A stretch of 64,000 nucleotides of DNA from Strix aluco (Eukaryota; Chordata; Aves; Strigiformes; Strigidae), in NCBI RefSeq assembly GCF_031877795.1, contig NC_133946.1, positions 12,313,144-12,377,143 on the forward strand, in the 5' to 3' direction. A program made the position numbers and the translations under genes. Below, piece after piece: positions 25,801 to 35,381 of this stretch. The notes beneath the pieces were generated by a model. The model did no database searches. It was given only the letters and a program-made list of their open reading frames with translations, and was not told the DNA's origin. How positions within the stretch are numbered: position 1 is the first letter of the stretch; each line of letters starts with the position of its first letter.

Positions 25801-28671
25801 GACACTTCATTAAATGAGTAATTAACCTTTTTTTTTTATACAACTTCTGCCAGGTGAGGCAAGCTGGGCAGCATCCTCAGCAGCAGGCAGACAGGTTCTG
25901 GCTCACAGTGGCCCCCCCCCGCCAGAAAAAAGTAATCTCCAAATCTCAGACACCTTTCAGCGCACAGCCCCCTGCGGTGGTGCTGAGGAGCCCTGCAGCC
26001 CCCCCAGGGACAAGTGTCCCCCCTGTCCCACACACCAGAGCCACCGGCAGACCCCAAGGATCAGAGAGGAGGATGGAGACGGGCCAGCCGGGAGGCCACG
26101 GTGACCCTCCCCTCCCACTCGCTCGCCCCAGCCCAGGGACACCCGCTAAGCCCGGGGGATATCAGCTACCGGCTGCTTTCCGTCGGGAACGCAGCGCACG
26201 CCACCAGCCGCACTCCCCCACCGGCTTGGGGGGTGTCTCCTGCAAAAGCCGGGAGATGGAGATGAGCAGCAGGACCCCCGTGGACACGGGAAGGGAGCGT
26301 TTCCCCCAGCGTGGCACGAAGGCAGCTTCAATGCCAGCGAGGTGAAGGGGGAAAACATCTCTGGGTAGAGGGGGCTGCCCCAGAGCCCTCCTCCAGCACA
26401 GCTCTGCCTTTCAGCTCTCCCCACTCTCAGCCCCAAACCCTTCCCTCTCCCCCCAAGCTCTCGCACCAAGCTTTTTCTTGACTTTTTTTTTCCCCCTCAG
26501 ATTTTTTTTTTTTGACTCCATTCAATATTTTTCCAACTAAACCAGCTCCCTGGCTCTCCCGCTCTGGCTCTGAGTTGCAGCAGCAGGACAAGGGTGACTG
26601 AACCCCCTTCCTCAGCCTCCACCCAACCCCTCTCCATCACCCCACTTCCAAAAAGGCTCAGCAAGACCAAAACTCCAGCTTTGCTACACGCTCGCCCAGG
26701 CTTTAGGCACCAACTGGAAAATCCCAGTGCAAGAGGCAGCATCTCCCTGGAGTCTGGTCCCGGACAGCGGAGAGGGGCACGACCCAGCCCGGGCGAGACC
26801 CAGCTTCCCCTGGGGAAGCACCCACCTTGCCACACCCCACGGGGCCAGAGGAGACCCCCATGCTCCCCACGGCACGGGGCAAACCCAAACCCCATCGCCG
26901 CACCAGTGGAAAACGCTGCCGGAGCGCTGAGCTGGCCCGGCACCTCCCAGGCTGCGATCCCCCCACACCATCCCCACCTCTATTCCCCCCTCCCGCGGAC
27001 TCTCTTCTCCTCCAAAGCGCCCCCCCCGGCTCACAGCCACAGGTTTTCCCCAGACCGGGGCTGCGCATCCCCTCGCTGCTCCAGCAAACCCCACGGCCCC
27101 CCTGATGGGCCGGCTGGGATGCAGAGCACGTAGGGAGGCGGTGGGGGAGAGCGGGAATAGGCACCCACCGCGTTCAGCACCCGAAAACACACCGGCATCG
27201 CTCCCTGCACCCCCCCCCGTAGGGAAACCTCATCCCACCTTCGCACCACTGCGCCCCGACGCCCGGAGGGACCCCGACCCGCGGTGTTCACAGCCAGGCA
27301 GCCGCAGGGCCGGTGACCCCACACCACCTCCCCCCCGCTCGAGGCTGCTGGTCCCGAAAGAGGAAGGACTGAGCCCTCCTTAACACCAGGATAATTGCGG
27401 GGACGCGGGGCAGCCGCTGGCGGTTACTTCTGTAACTTGTGGCTTTTCCATTAAGCATGACCCTGCAGCGGAGAAAAGAAAACAAGCGGCGCAGCCTCCC
27501 CATAACCCCTCCTTTGAGGCGATGCACAAGCAGCCTCATTTCCTGCTTCTCTTATTAGCATTATCCCGATTTCACCGTAAGGCCCAGAAATTTGCAGGAT
27601 CATGCTGCTGCTATGGTCGGAAACTTTGGGTTTGCCAGCTGAGAGGCTTCACCGGCCTCCAGAACTGCCCTGACCCGCTCGGGAAAGCCATTTCTTGCCT
27701 AAATACACACTAACTCTCAATTCTTTCTCATTTTTTTAGGACAAAAACCGCTAGGCGAGTTCAGTCCGACCAGAAATGTTATACAGCTCAAGTTTCACCC
27801 AGCACATATTTCGTGTAGTTTTATGCCCCCGCGAGCAGGCCAACGAGGTCTGCAAGGGTAAAGCCAGGAGCGATTAAGCACAAAGCCAAAATCGCAGGGC
27901 GAGGGCTAGCACCTGCCCCTCCGGATTAGCCATCCCAGATGGCATCCTCGGGCGTCAGCCGAGGGCTGGAGGAGGAAGGATTTTTTTCGGGTAGAGAAGC
28001 ACGGGCTGAGAAAGTGTTGGGAAAGGATGGGAGGGTTGGGTTGGCCCTTCCAGGCGGCGACGAGTGGCTATAAATGGCCTTCTTTGTCATCGCAGCCAGA
28101 GCGGCGGCGGAAAAACGAGGACGGAGCCGCTCGAGGCGGGGGGGGGAAGGAAAAAACCCGCGACCGGTTTGGGGTCCCTCCTGGGTCTCCTCTGGTCACC
28201 CCGATCCCTGAAGGGGCGAGGCCGGGGCGCAGTGCCCGCGGTGGGGTCCCGCTCTCCCCAACCCCGCCCGGGCGCTGCAGGACCGACAGCCGCCGGTGGG
28301 ATGGGGGGGGGCTGCCGCCACCCCGGGCCAGAGCGGAGCCGGGGAGGGGCGGGGGGGGATGCTCGGGACACCCGGCGTGGTGGCGGGCACCCGCCACCCT
28401 TTGGGGGGGACCCCAAACCCCACCGAGGGCTCGCACCGAGGGGTGATGGGGATCGGGGGTGCCCCCCGCTGCTACCCCGGCTTGGGGGGGGGTATCTCCC
28501 GCGCTCCCCCTCCCGGTTACCTCTGCCGTAGGCGAAGGGGAGGCGCAGGGCGCGGCCCTGGCGCACCAGGCTGATGTGGAGGTAGGTGAACCAGACGGCG
28601 AAGGTGAGCAGCACCAGCAGCAGCAGCAGCTTCAGCTGCTTCCGGAGCTTCTTCACCGGGAGCCGCGGCAT
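1850..28671 (-). CDS. B4GALNT4: Beta-1,4-N-acetylgalactosaminyltransferase 4 (20 coding exons)
   Basis: Golgi type II membrane enzyme that moves GalNAc from UDP-GalNAc onto terminal GlcNAc to make LacdiNAc. Coding exons: 28521-28671, 15859-15974, 13153-13263, 12815-12910, 12139-12229, 11685-11785, 10915-10982, 10388-10466, 8987-9053, 7339-7482, 6981-7090, 6566-6666, 6113-6195, 4137-5403, 3719-4026, 3328-3481, 2902-2974, 2666-2819, 2186-2312, 1850-1964. All junctions are GT-AG and phases agree, giving 1171 residues (human about 1039). The start has a short basic tail ([10 protein letters not shown]) and then a hydrophobic anchor to about residue 36. A PA14-type lectin-like domain begins near residue 127 (FEDWCGG). 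Exon 14 encodes a long charged linker (about 440-860) with a nine-Glu run. The catalytic domain (about 865-1160) shows VDFDSDD (996-1002), CDLH (1049-1052, in the DxD position) and WGGEDWE (1124-1130). The protein ends KKPPKD. Confidence 0.95.
4137..5403 (-). CDS. B4GALNT4: B4GALNT4 exon 14, long low-complexity linker exon
   Basis: This 1267-bp exon makes up over a third of the coding sequence and links the N-terminal PA14 part to the C-terminal transferase domain. It opens with an acidic patch ([10 protein letters not shown]), continues with basic, Pro- and Ser-rich sequence, and has a second acidic run of nine Glu before [10 protein letters not shown]. It then becomes ordered-looking ([13 protein letters not shown]) as the catalytic region begins. 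The acceptor is at 5404-5405 and the donor GTAGGG lies just after position 4137. Most of the extra length over the human protein probably sits here. Confidence 0.9.
12433..12697 (+). mobile_element. CR1 LINE, truncated 3' end
   Basis: Lies inside a B4GALNT4 intron, between the exons at 12139-12229 and 12815-12910. It follows the standard avian CR1 tail: a segment translating as [10 protein letters not shown], then GGTTGGACTGGATGATCTTC, then a CTTTTCCAACC segment, ending in ATTCTGGGATTCTGTG. Only the last 265 bp or so is present, as is usual for 5'-truncated CR1 copies. It sits antisense to the host gene. Confidence 0.92.
15975..28520 (-). other. B4GALNT4: B4GALNT4 intron 1, about 12.5 kb, no coding exon seen
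   Basis: Reading both strands, no further exon, tRNA or clear transposon was recognised here. Many open frames exist, but they lack family motifs and fit chance in GC-rich DNA. Visible structure is limited to T- or A-rich tracts (near 20046-20057, 23325-23362, 25330-25384, 25829-25840 and 26484-26515) and a few AT-richer islands, for example 27540-27860. Enhancers would be plausible in a first intron of this size, but none can be assigned from sequence alone. Confidence 0.6.
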
Positions 28672-29520
28672 CCTGCCCCCCGCATCGCCCCCCCCCGCCG
28701 CCGGCCTAGCCCCGGCCCATCGGGCCCCCCGCCCGCCCAGCCCGCTCGCTACGGGCCGGCTGCGAGGGCCGCGGGGCGGCGGCGCGGCTCGGCGCGGTGC
28801 CCCCCGCCCGCCCGGTGCATCGCCGCCGCCCCGTCGCGCCGGCACCCGCGGGTGGGGGAATGAATGAGCGGGGCCGCGGCGGGATGCGGAGGGGAGGGGG
28901 GGGTGTGCTGCGTTAGACCACACCCCCTCAGCCCGAGCGACGGCGCCACCCGCCAATCGCGACGCGCCCAGCGCGGGCCCGCCGCCAATGGGCGTCCCGC
29001 GGGGGAGGAGCCCGCGGAGGCGCCGCGCGTCTCCACGCCAACGGGCCGGCATCCCCGCGCGGCGCCGCGGGCGAGCCCATGCGGGGCGCGGGGGGGGGCG
29101 TGAGCGTGTCCCCGTTCCCGGGCCTGCCCCTGCGCGGAGGGAGGGAGGGAAGGAGGGGCGGCGGCGGGGCGCAGGGGAAGGGCTCTCCGTGCCGCGGGGG
29201 GCCGGCGGGGCCGGCGGGACGGGTGACGCGGGTCTCGGCGGGCCGCCCCCCGACCTGTCCCCCCCGCGGCGGGGATTGTTCGTTCCCCCGCGGCCGCGGC
29301 AGGGGCTGCGGGCCCGGACCGGTCCGAGGGGGGGTCGGGAGGCGGGAACCCCCAAACTGGTGCGAGGATCCCCCCGATGCCCCTCGCTGGGTGCAGGGAT
29401 CCCCGGGATCCCCCTCTCTGGGCACAGGGAGCCGGTGGGGGCTGAGGCCGCTTCTGCCGGCGGCGCCGTCTGGAAGCGCGAGGGCGGTAGCTTGCCCTGT
29501 GCAAAACCCACCAGTAATTA
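28100..29520 (-). promoter_or_regulatory. B4GALNT4: CpG-rich promoter region of B4GALNT4
   Basis: Extremely GC- and CpG-rich sequence surrounds and precedes the first coding exon (ATG at 28671, context GCAGGATGC). No TATA box is evident, in line with a CpG-island promoter. A reading frame stays open upstream of the chosen start to about 29511. That extension is Pro/Arg/Ala/Gly-rich, has no family match, and would bury the membrane anchor, so the start at 28671 is preferred. Confidence 0.75.
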
Positions 29521-29868
29521 ACAATAAGACTTAATTACGCTGACAGCGACTCAGGCCTCGCTGCCGGCGGGTTACGGGCCAGAGTCGCCTCGAAGGAGCC
29601 GCTCGTCAGGGCTGCTCCTCGGGGCCACGGTGCTCAGCCAGGCAGAGACCGGCCACAACTCATTTCACCAACCCACAGGCTGGTTTTTCCCTCTGCAGCG
29701 CAGCGGCGAAAACATCGGATTTTTCTTCTTTTCTCCTTTCCCGGTCCACAAGTTGAGGCAGCAGCTCCTCCTCGCTGCGGCTCGGGGCTGGGACAAAAAC
29801 GTGAGAAATCAATTATTAGAGAAATAAGTACATTCACAGCTGGGAAAACTAGAGGGCACCAGTGCTCT

Positions 29869-29973
29869 GGTTTGTGTTTCCCTGTACTCAGCTTCTTTAA
29901 GGATGTGGAGGATTAATTAACCCCTAATTAAACCCAATTTAGACAAACAAGCAGGGAAAGCAGCAGATTGGGA
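29869..29973 (+). repeat. Direct repeat copy A (105 bp)
   Basis: This segment matches 30900-31004 without gaps, with about 8 differences in 105 positions (roughly 92% identity). It runs from GGTTTGTG to a GGGA end and holds a central AT-rich block around GGATTAATTAACCCC followed by TAATTAAACCC, which resembles homeodomain-type TAAT sites. Flanking sequences of the two copies do not match. It is non-coding and not recognised as a known transposon. Confidence 0.9.
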
Positions 29974-30778
29974 AGCTCAGTCCTTGTTAGGAAGCGAACC
30001 TGCTGCAGGCTAGGGCGGCCGGGGCCTGCAGGGAGGAAGAGGAGGAGGAGGCTGGGACGAAGGGGAGCTCTGCACAAGGCTCTCCCGACAGATGTGGAAG
30101 ATGCACATCTGGGGATATTAAGCCGTTATTTCCCCCAATTTTTGCACCTCTCCAGCAAAGGGAGCAGGCGAGGGGTTGGGGCACAGCTGGTTGCACAACT
30201 TTTGGCCAGGGGACCGAAGTTCAGCCTCTTCTCACCCCGCCAACGGCTCTGCGGGGGCCGGGGGGGTTTGAGAATGCTGGCTGGATGTCCCAAAAAGTTT
30301 GTGCCTGGCCCATGCCGACGGAGGAGCGAGGCTGGGACACAATGTCCAGCATTACAGGAGAAATTTTCATGCCCATGGGGAGTCTGGGCCCAACCAGGGC
30401 ACCCGGCGTGTGCAGGGCTCTGCACCCTTCAGTCAGCCAGGCCCAGGGCAACCTGGCAACCACCAGCACCCACGTTACCAGTCACTAGTCCCAGGCAAAC
30501 TTTGCAAAGTGCCTCTCGTTCTGCAGCGTTCCCACGGCTCGTCGGTGGATCCTGGTGTCCTGGGGGCTGGACGATGCCAGGCGGGTTTCCAAGACGTGCC
30601 AGAGGGACTGGGGTGCAGGGACCTTCGTTGACTCAGGGTGTCTTTATCCTTCATGGGCTGCTCGAAGCCTCCCAGGGGCAAAGTCCGTCTTTCCAGGAAC
30701 AGGTTGTCCTTCCATTTGTTTTACTTAAGCATGAACAATCCCAGAGCTGCCAGTAAAATTTTATTACTTCCTTATATT

Positions 30779-30826
30779 ACAGTGTATAATGTGAATTAAG
30801 ATGTATTAACAAAGTTAATACACTGT
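30779..30826. repeat. AT-rich inverted repeat
   Basis: TGTATTAAC (30802-30810), spacer AAA, then GTTAATACA (30814-30822) forms a perfect 9-bp hairpin. ACAGTGTAT (30779-30787) is also the reverse complement of ATACACTGT (30818-30826), so two alternative foldings share the right arm. The surrounding DNA is unusually AT-rich for this locus. It could be the remnant of a small DNA element or chance; no flanking duplication was identified. Confidence 0.55.
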
Positions 30827-30899
30827 CATACTATAAAGATTGGTCGGTATAATAGGGAGGGGGATTTTCGTAAGGGGGATGGTGCCCTTGGGGACCGCA

Positions 30900-31004
30900 G
30901 GTTTGTGCTTCCCTGCACTCAGCTTCCTTAAGGATGTGGAGGATTAATTAACTCCTAATTAAACCCAGTTTAGACAACCGAGCAGGGAAAGCAGCAGATC
31001 GGGA
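30900..31004 (+). repeat. Direct repeat copy B (105 bp)
   Basis: Second copy of the element at 29869-29973, same orientation, starting about 1.03 kb further on. It keeps the central GGATTAATTAACTCC block with one change. Most differences between the copies are transitions, which suggests an old duplication or two copies of an unrecognised repeat family. Confidence 0.9.
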
Positions 31005-31630
31005 CTTTCCACGCGTCCCAACCAATGTTCCCAACAAGTGGCACCTTCTGGCCTCACCCCGTATTTGTCGGAGCGGGTTTGGGTCCCTCCGCAAGAGCAG
31101 GTTTGTCCTGCCCGCTTGGGCCCTGTGACGGGGCCGCGCTGGAGGGGCTGGGGCTGGAGGGGACGAGCTCGCAGCCTGTCCCGGCCTTGCCTGAAGCTGC
31201 TCTCCCGCCCCAGCAGTGGGATTTCGCGAGCAGGCACAAGCCCGAGCCCTTCGCACGACATCCTGTGTCCCCCTGCCAGCAACGCGCTCGGTCCTGCCTT
31301 GATGACATTTCTGGGAACAAACCCAAAAAATGACGGGAGCGGCGATCCTTGCCGTGCCAAAGAGGCGATAATCCCGGCCAGGGCTGCTTCTGCCAAAAGC
31401 CTTTCTCCTCGATGGAGCTAGAAACTTCAGGGGCCGCGAAGCTGCGTCCCATCAGCCTCGACTGCCTGCACCCAAAACCCAAACTGCCGGCAGCGGGGAG
31501 CTGGGGCTTGGGGCTGAGAGCGGAGAGGGCAGGGGAGGGCACTTCCCAGTGCCATGCGGCAGGGACCTTATTTGGGGTTTCTTTGCCAAAAACCCCAAAA
31601 CGCTCGTAGCTGACCCCAGACGGCCACCCC

Positions 31631-31770
31631 GGGAGGGGACAAAGGAGGGGACGAGAAAGGAGGGGACAAAGAAAAGGGAGCAAAGAAAAAAGGGGCAAAG
31701 AAGAAGGGGGCAAAGAAGGGGACGAGGAAAGAGGGGAACAAAGAAAGAAGTGGGGAAGAAGGGGACGGGG
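31631..31770 (+). repeat. Polypurine tandem tract upstream of IFITM3
   Basis: About 140 bp of almost pure A/G on the plus strand, built from irregular units of the type GGGGCAAAGAAR. It lies about 175-315 bp before the IFITM3 start codon. Such tracts can form triplex DNA and often differ in length between individuals. GAAA cores are frequent in it, so isolated interferon-element look-alikes here should be discounted. Confidence 0.8.
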
Positions 31771-31884
31771 CACGACTTCCCTCGGCGCGCAGGGGGAGGG
31801 CGCGGAGCCTCTCCTCCCCGGGAAGGGGAGGGGGCCCGGACGGGGCGGCCCCAACCCCTCCCTCCCCGCCCCGTCCTCGGTCTC

Positions 31885-31899
31885 GGGGAAACGAAACCG
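31885..31899 (+). promoter_or_regulatory. IFITM3: IRF-type interferon response element of IFITM3
   Basis: GGGGAAACGAAACCG lies 45 bp upstream of the IFITM3 start codon. It satisfies the IRF core AANNGAAA (AAACGAAA) and also fits the Ets-IRF composite form GGAANNGAAA; the spacing is one base shorter than a classical tandem GAAA ISRE. The identical 15-mer occurs, inverted, just before IFITM2. IFITM3 genes are interferon-induced in birds and mammals, so this is the best candidate control site. Confidence 0.65.
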
Positions 31900-31944
31900 T
31901 CCGCGGGTGCCCGGTGCCGCCGCCCCCCGCAGCCCCCAGCCGGG

Positions 31945-33144
31945 ATGTCGCGGTCGCTGGGGCCGGCGCTGCCGCCTTACGAGCCGCTGTCGGAGGGGCT
32001 GAACATGGAGGGGCTCCCGCCGAGCACCGTGGTGTCGGTGGAGGCGCCGCCGCCGCCCCCCCCCCGCGACCACCTCGCCTGGTCCCTCTGCACCACGCTG
32101 TACGCCAACGTCTGCTGCCTGGGCTTCCTGGCGCTCGTCTTCTCCGTGAAGGTGGGGGGTCCCACGGGGGCGGGAGAGGGGGGGAGGCAGCCCGGGGACC
32201 CCACTGAGCTCCCGACCCCAGGGACCCGTGGACGCCAGAGAGCCCCTAAAGTCGGGGAGTCCTGTGGACCCCGCAGAGCCCCCACCCCGGGTTGCCCCAT
32301 GGACCCCACAGAGCCCCCACGGAGCCCCCGGAGCCCCCATGTCCAGGGAGACCCATGGACCCCATAGAGCCCCCATAGAGCCCCCAAGCCCAGGAAGAGC
32401 CATGGACCCCATGGAGCCCCCAAGTCCGGGGAGACCCATGGACCCCACAGAGCCCCCGCAGGGCCTGCAGACCTTCCAAGCCCAGGGAGACCCGTGGACC
32501 CCATAGAGCCCCCACTCTGGGGTGTCCTATGGACCCCACAGAGCCCCCATGGAGCCCCCAGAGCCCCCAACCCCAGGGAGATCCATGGACCCCACAGAGC
32601 CCCAACCCTGGGGTGCTCAAAGCACCCCAGAGACCCCCCAACCCCAGGTAGCACTGTGGACCTCACAGAGCCCCACGCCCGAGGGTGCCCAATGGACCTC
32701 ATAAAGCCCTCACTCCACAGACCCCTGGCCCCAGCTGGAAGCTCTGGAGAAGGCTGGGGTTTGGGGCAGCGGGGGCAGTTGGCACCCCAGAGTAGTGCTG
32801 GTGTTTTGGGGGGGCTCAGGCCTGCACAGCCCCTCCAGCACCTCCCACCCTGCTGCAGCCCCTAGGGGGTCCCCCTGGGCTGGCCCTCCCCAACCCCACT
32901 GACTCTCCCCTCCACTCCCCCCCAGTCCAGGGACCGCAAAGTCCTTGGCGACTACAGCGGGGCACTGAGCTACGGCTCCACCGCCAAGTACCTGAACATC
33001 ACTGCTCTGCTGCTAAACATCTTCCTCGTCATCCTCGTCATCGCCCTGATCGCTAGCGGCACCATCGTCGTGATGAACGTCTTCAACCAGGAGCGTCAGG
33101 CCTTCTTCAACCTGGACCATCAGTCCTTACCCGGCCCCACTTAG
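31945..33144 (+). CDS. IFITM3: Interferon-induced transmembrane protein 3-like (two exons)
   Basis: Exons 31945-32151 and 32926-33144, phase 0, 141 residues. CD225/dispanin-family protein that restricts fusion of enveloped viruses in endosomes. The N-terminus has PPYEPL (10-15), where Y12-E-P-L15 is a YxxPhi endocytic signal like the tyrosine motif of human IFITM3. A run of six Pro (35-40) leads into [21 protein letters not shown], which is the amphipathic helix and membrane-embedded segment with Cys57 and Cys58 as expected palmitoylation sites. The second exon gives [17 protein letters not shown], then a transmembrane helix (about 97-120). The third conserved Cys of the human protein is Tyr91 here. 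Its place next to B4GALNT4 matches chicken IFITM3; the number follows avian usage, since bird and mammal IFITM1-3 are not one-to-one orthologues. Confidence 0.9.
32215..32710 (+). repeat. Minisatellite in the IFITM3 intron
   Basis: About 500 bp of degenerate tandem units built on ATGGACCCCACAGAGCCCCC, with at least seven ATGGACCCC-like cores spaced irregularly at about 36-56 bp. It lies entirely within the single IFITM3 intron. It accounts for the long open frames on both strands here, which are repeat artefacts. Confidence 0.88.
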
Positions 33145-33500
33145 CCTTTCCCTTGCTCTGTGGGCCGAGCATCCCCCCCATGTCTGCTAGGAGCCCCTGT
33201 CACCCCTCAGAGCAGGGGGGGGTCGTCCTCTATGCGGCCCCCCCGGAGCCGGCTGGCGTCCTGTACCGCTTTCCTCGCTGCTACTACAGAGCCCTCTCCG
33301 ATGGCCACCCTTGGTGGTGTCCCGGGAAGGGCCTGGAGCCGCCTCTCCCCTGGCACCAGCTGAGCACCCAAAAACTGGCCGTAGCAAGGGGAGGAATGTG
33401 CTTTTCCGCTTGCCGCTTCACTCTGATTTTGTAGCCCCAAGTGCCTGTAAGAATAATCCTAAGGGGAAGCACCTTGTTTGGAGAAAGCCTGGTTCATTCA

Positions 33501-33506
33501 AATAAA
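33501..33506 (+). terminator. IFITM3: Poly(A) signal of IFITM3
   Basis: AATAAA followed by a T-rich stretch and TTTGTCCC, about 360 bp after the stop codon. It fits a single short 3' UTR. Confidence 0.8.
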
Positions 33507-34130
33507 GTTTTCTTCCACTTTTGTCCCTGGCTCGGTTTCATTTTGGTAGGGGGTGATTCGGGGTCCCCCCACCCCAGCTTGGCCCACTGAGAAGCAGTGT
33601 CCACCCTCGGGATGCGCCTGGAGAGGGAAATTGTCCCTCGACATGGAGCCTCGCGGAGAGGAGGCTCAAGGATGGGCCAGGCTCAGGGAACCTGGGCACT
33701 CATGGGGAAGGGGCACCCACGCGGGGTGTGAAGCCCTTGTAAGGGTCACCCCAGGGATGCGGGTAGCACCTCATCTTTGCCAGGGTGTCACCAGGAGCCC
33801 CCCCATCCTCACCAACCCTCAGGAGAGGCGTAGGAGGAAGTGGAGCTGAGAGCAGGCTTGATTTTTGGGGTGGGGGGCTGCGCAAAGGGCTTGAGCGAGA
33901 GGAGCTCGAAGGTGGCTCTGTGCAGCCACGTGCGGGGCCGGGGGGGGGGCGGGAGAGGCTTCCTGAGGGAGGGGGAAGCTGGGGGGGTGCAGCTCCATCC
34001 CCAACGGCCTTGCTGCAGGACGGAGCCCTGCACCCCAGCCCTGAGAGACGGGGCAGCACTGGGGACACCAGCCAGGCAGGGCTGTGACCCCCACACACAC
34101 ACACCGTCCCCCCCAGAGCTGTTACAGCGT
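33507..34130. other. Intergenic, nothing recognised
   Basis: GC-rich sequence between the IFITM3 poly(A) site and the LTR that follows. No coding, RNA or repeat feature was identified apart from short G runs near 33940-33950 and a short CA run near 34091-34102. Confidence 0.5.
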
Positions 34131-35381
34131 TGTGCCGGCTTTGGCTGGGAAAGAGTTAATTTTCCTCACAGCAGCTAGCACTGGGCTGCATTTTTGAGCT
34201 GCGGCTGGGATAACTCCGGGATGTTTAGTTCCTGCCAGCAGTGTTTACACAGCGTCGGGGGCTGCTCTGCCTCTCACCCCAGGGGGCTGGGGGGTGTCCC
34301 GATCCAATATCGAGGGAGGGTTCGATATGATCCCAAGAGCGAGATTAAGACACAAACGAGGTCAAATGCCGTATACCCAAACCAGGTTTTTATTACTAAA
34401 AAAGTGAAGAGGGGTAGCGATAGGACAGAATGGAAGGAAAAGACAGAAATAAAGCAAGGATGTGGGATAGGGCTGCAAGAATAGTCACCACCATGGATCC
34501 AGCAGCGTCCCGTTGGTCCTCAGTCTTCAGTTCTTCGGTGGTGGGTGCACACGGATCTGGCTTCGATGGTAGATGCACACCGAGCAAAATTTTCTGATGC
34601 CTTTTTAAGCTCATCGTATCCACTGATCACCATATCTGCCCACCTTTAGTTTTTTTTTCTCTGGTCCCACAGGTTTTGTTGCATCTGGCTTCAGGGCAGG
34701 AACGCTTGCCTCTTATCAGTTCATTAGCCATGTATGCATGGGGCCTGGCCTACACAATAGAGCCACCAAATGGCTACAGGATGGGGCCAGCTCAGTACAC
34801 ATCCGCCCCTTTGAGGCTTCTCTAAAGGGTCTGGACAATGCAACTGCAAAGAAGTGGAGGGGTGCATCCTTCAAACAACACTCCCGCTTCTCTGGGCGAC
34901 ATCCCCAGACCAATTCACAGGCCGAAGCAGCTGGTCTTGGAGGTTTGCACAGACACAAGCAAGCTTTGAGACAGTCATAGGACATTTCAGTCTCTCACAG
35001 GGGGGCACAAGGAGCTGCGGGGGGACACAGCCGACCTCAGCTGACCCAAGGGGTGTCCCAGACCATACGACATCATGCTCAGTGTATAGAGCTGGGGCGG
35101 GGGGAGCAGGAGGAAGAGGGGGCACGTTCAGAGCGATGGCGTTTGTCTTCCCAAGTCTCCGTTCTGTGTGACGGAGCCCAGCTGTCCTGGGATGCAGAGC
35201 ACCCGCCTGCCGTGGGATGGGGTGAACGAATCCCTCGGTCTGCTTTGCTTGCGTGCGTGGCTTTTGCTTTCCCTATTCGACTGTCTTTGTCTCAACCCAC
35301 GAGTTCTCTCACTTTCACCCTCCCAATTCATTTCCCCACCCTGCCGGGGGGGCTGAGCTGAACTGGGGTTAAACCACGACA
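34131..35381 (+). mobile_element. Avian endogenous-retrovirus LTR (solitary), split by a younger LTR
   Basis: The outer element begins TGTGCCGGCTTTGGCTGGG and ends GGGGTTAAACCACGACA, both recognisable ends of a common avian ERV LTR family. The characteristic inner stretch ATGGCGTTTGTCTTCCC (35136-35152) is present, as is TCAACCCACGAG near the end. Without the nested insertion it would be about 540 bp. No internal retroviral genes are attached, so it is a solo LTR fossil. No convincing target-site duplication was found at its ends, in keeping with moderate age. Confidence 0.85.
34295..34999 (-). mobile_element. Second LTR nested within the outer LTR
   Basis: A 705-bp block that interrupts the outer LTR. 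It starts TGTCCC and ends CTCACA on the plus strand (TG...CA ends) and is flanked by identical 6-bp duplications GGGGGG at 34289-34294 and 35000-35005. The orientation is minus: AATAAA reads on that strand near 34390, leaving a short tail to the 3' end. Six-base duplications suit ERVK-type integration, though a G run is weak proof. No internal region is present, so it is a solo LTR, younger than its host element. Confidence 0.75.

Larger units (their letters stand above)
29521..31630. other. Intergenic region between B4GALNT4 and IFITM3
   Basis: No gene was recognised. The region contains two copies of a 105-bp element (29869-29973 and 30900-31004), an AT-rich patch with an inverted repeat (30779-30826), and otherwise unremarkable sequence. 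It separates the B4GALNT4 promoter from the IFITM3 promoter, which face away from each other, so regulatory elements for either gene could lie here. Confidence 0.6.

Noticed and set aside
28087-29511. A 474-codon minus-strand open frame enclosing B4GALNT4 exon 1
   Set aside because: Only the part from 28671 to 28521 matches the gene. The upstream extension is low-complexity from the CpG island, and the downstream part is intron after a clear GTAACC donor.
31549-32367. A longer IFITM3 reading frame starting upstream of 31945
   Set aside because: The upstream part is the translated polypurine tract and promoter, and the downstream part runs into the intron minisatellite. The ATG at 31945 and donor at 32151 match paralogues.
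32228-32704. Pro-rich open frames on both strands in the IFITM3 intron
   Set aside because: They are translations of a tandem minisatellite.
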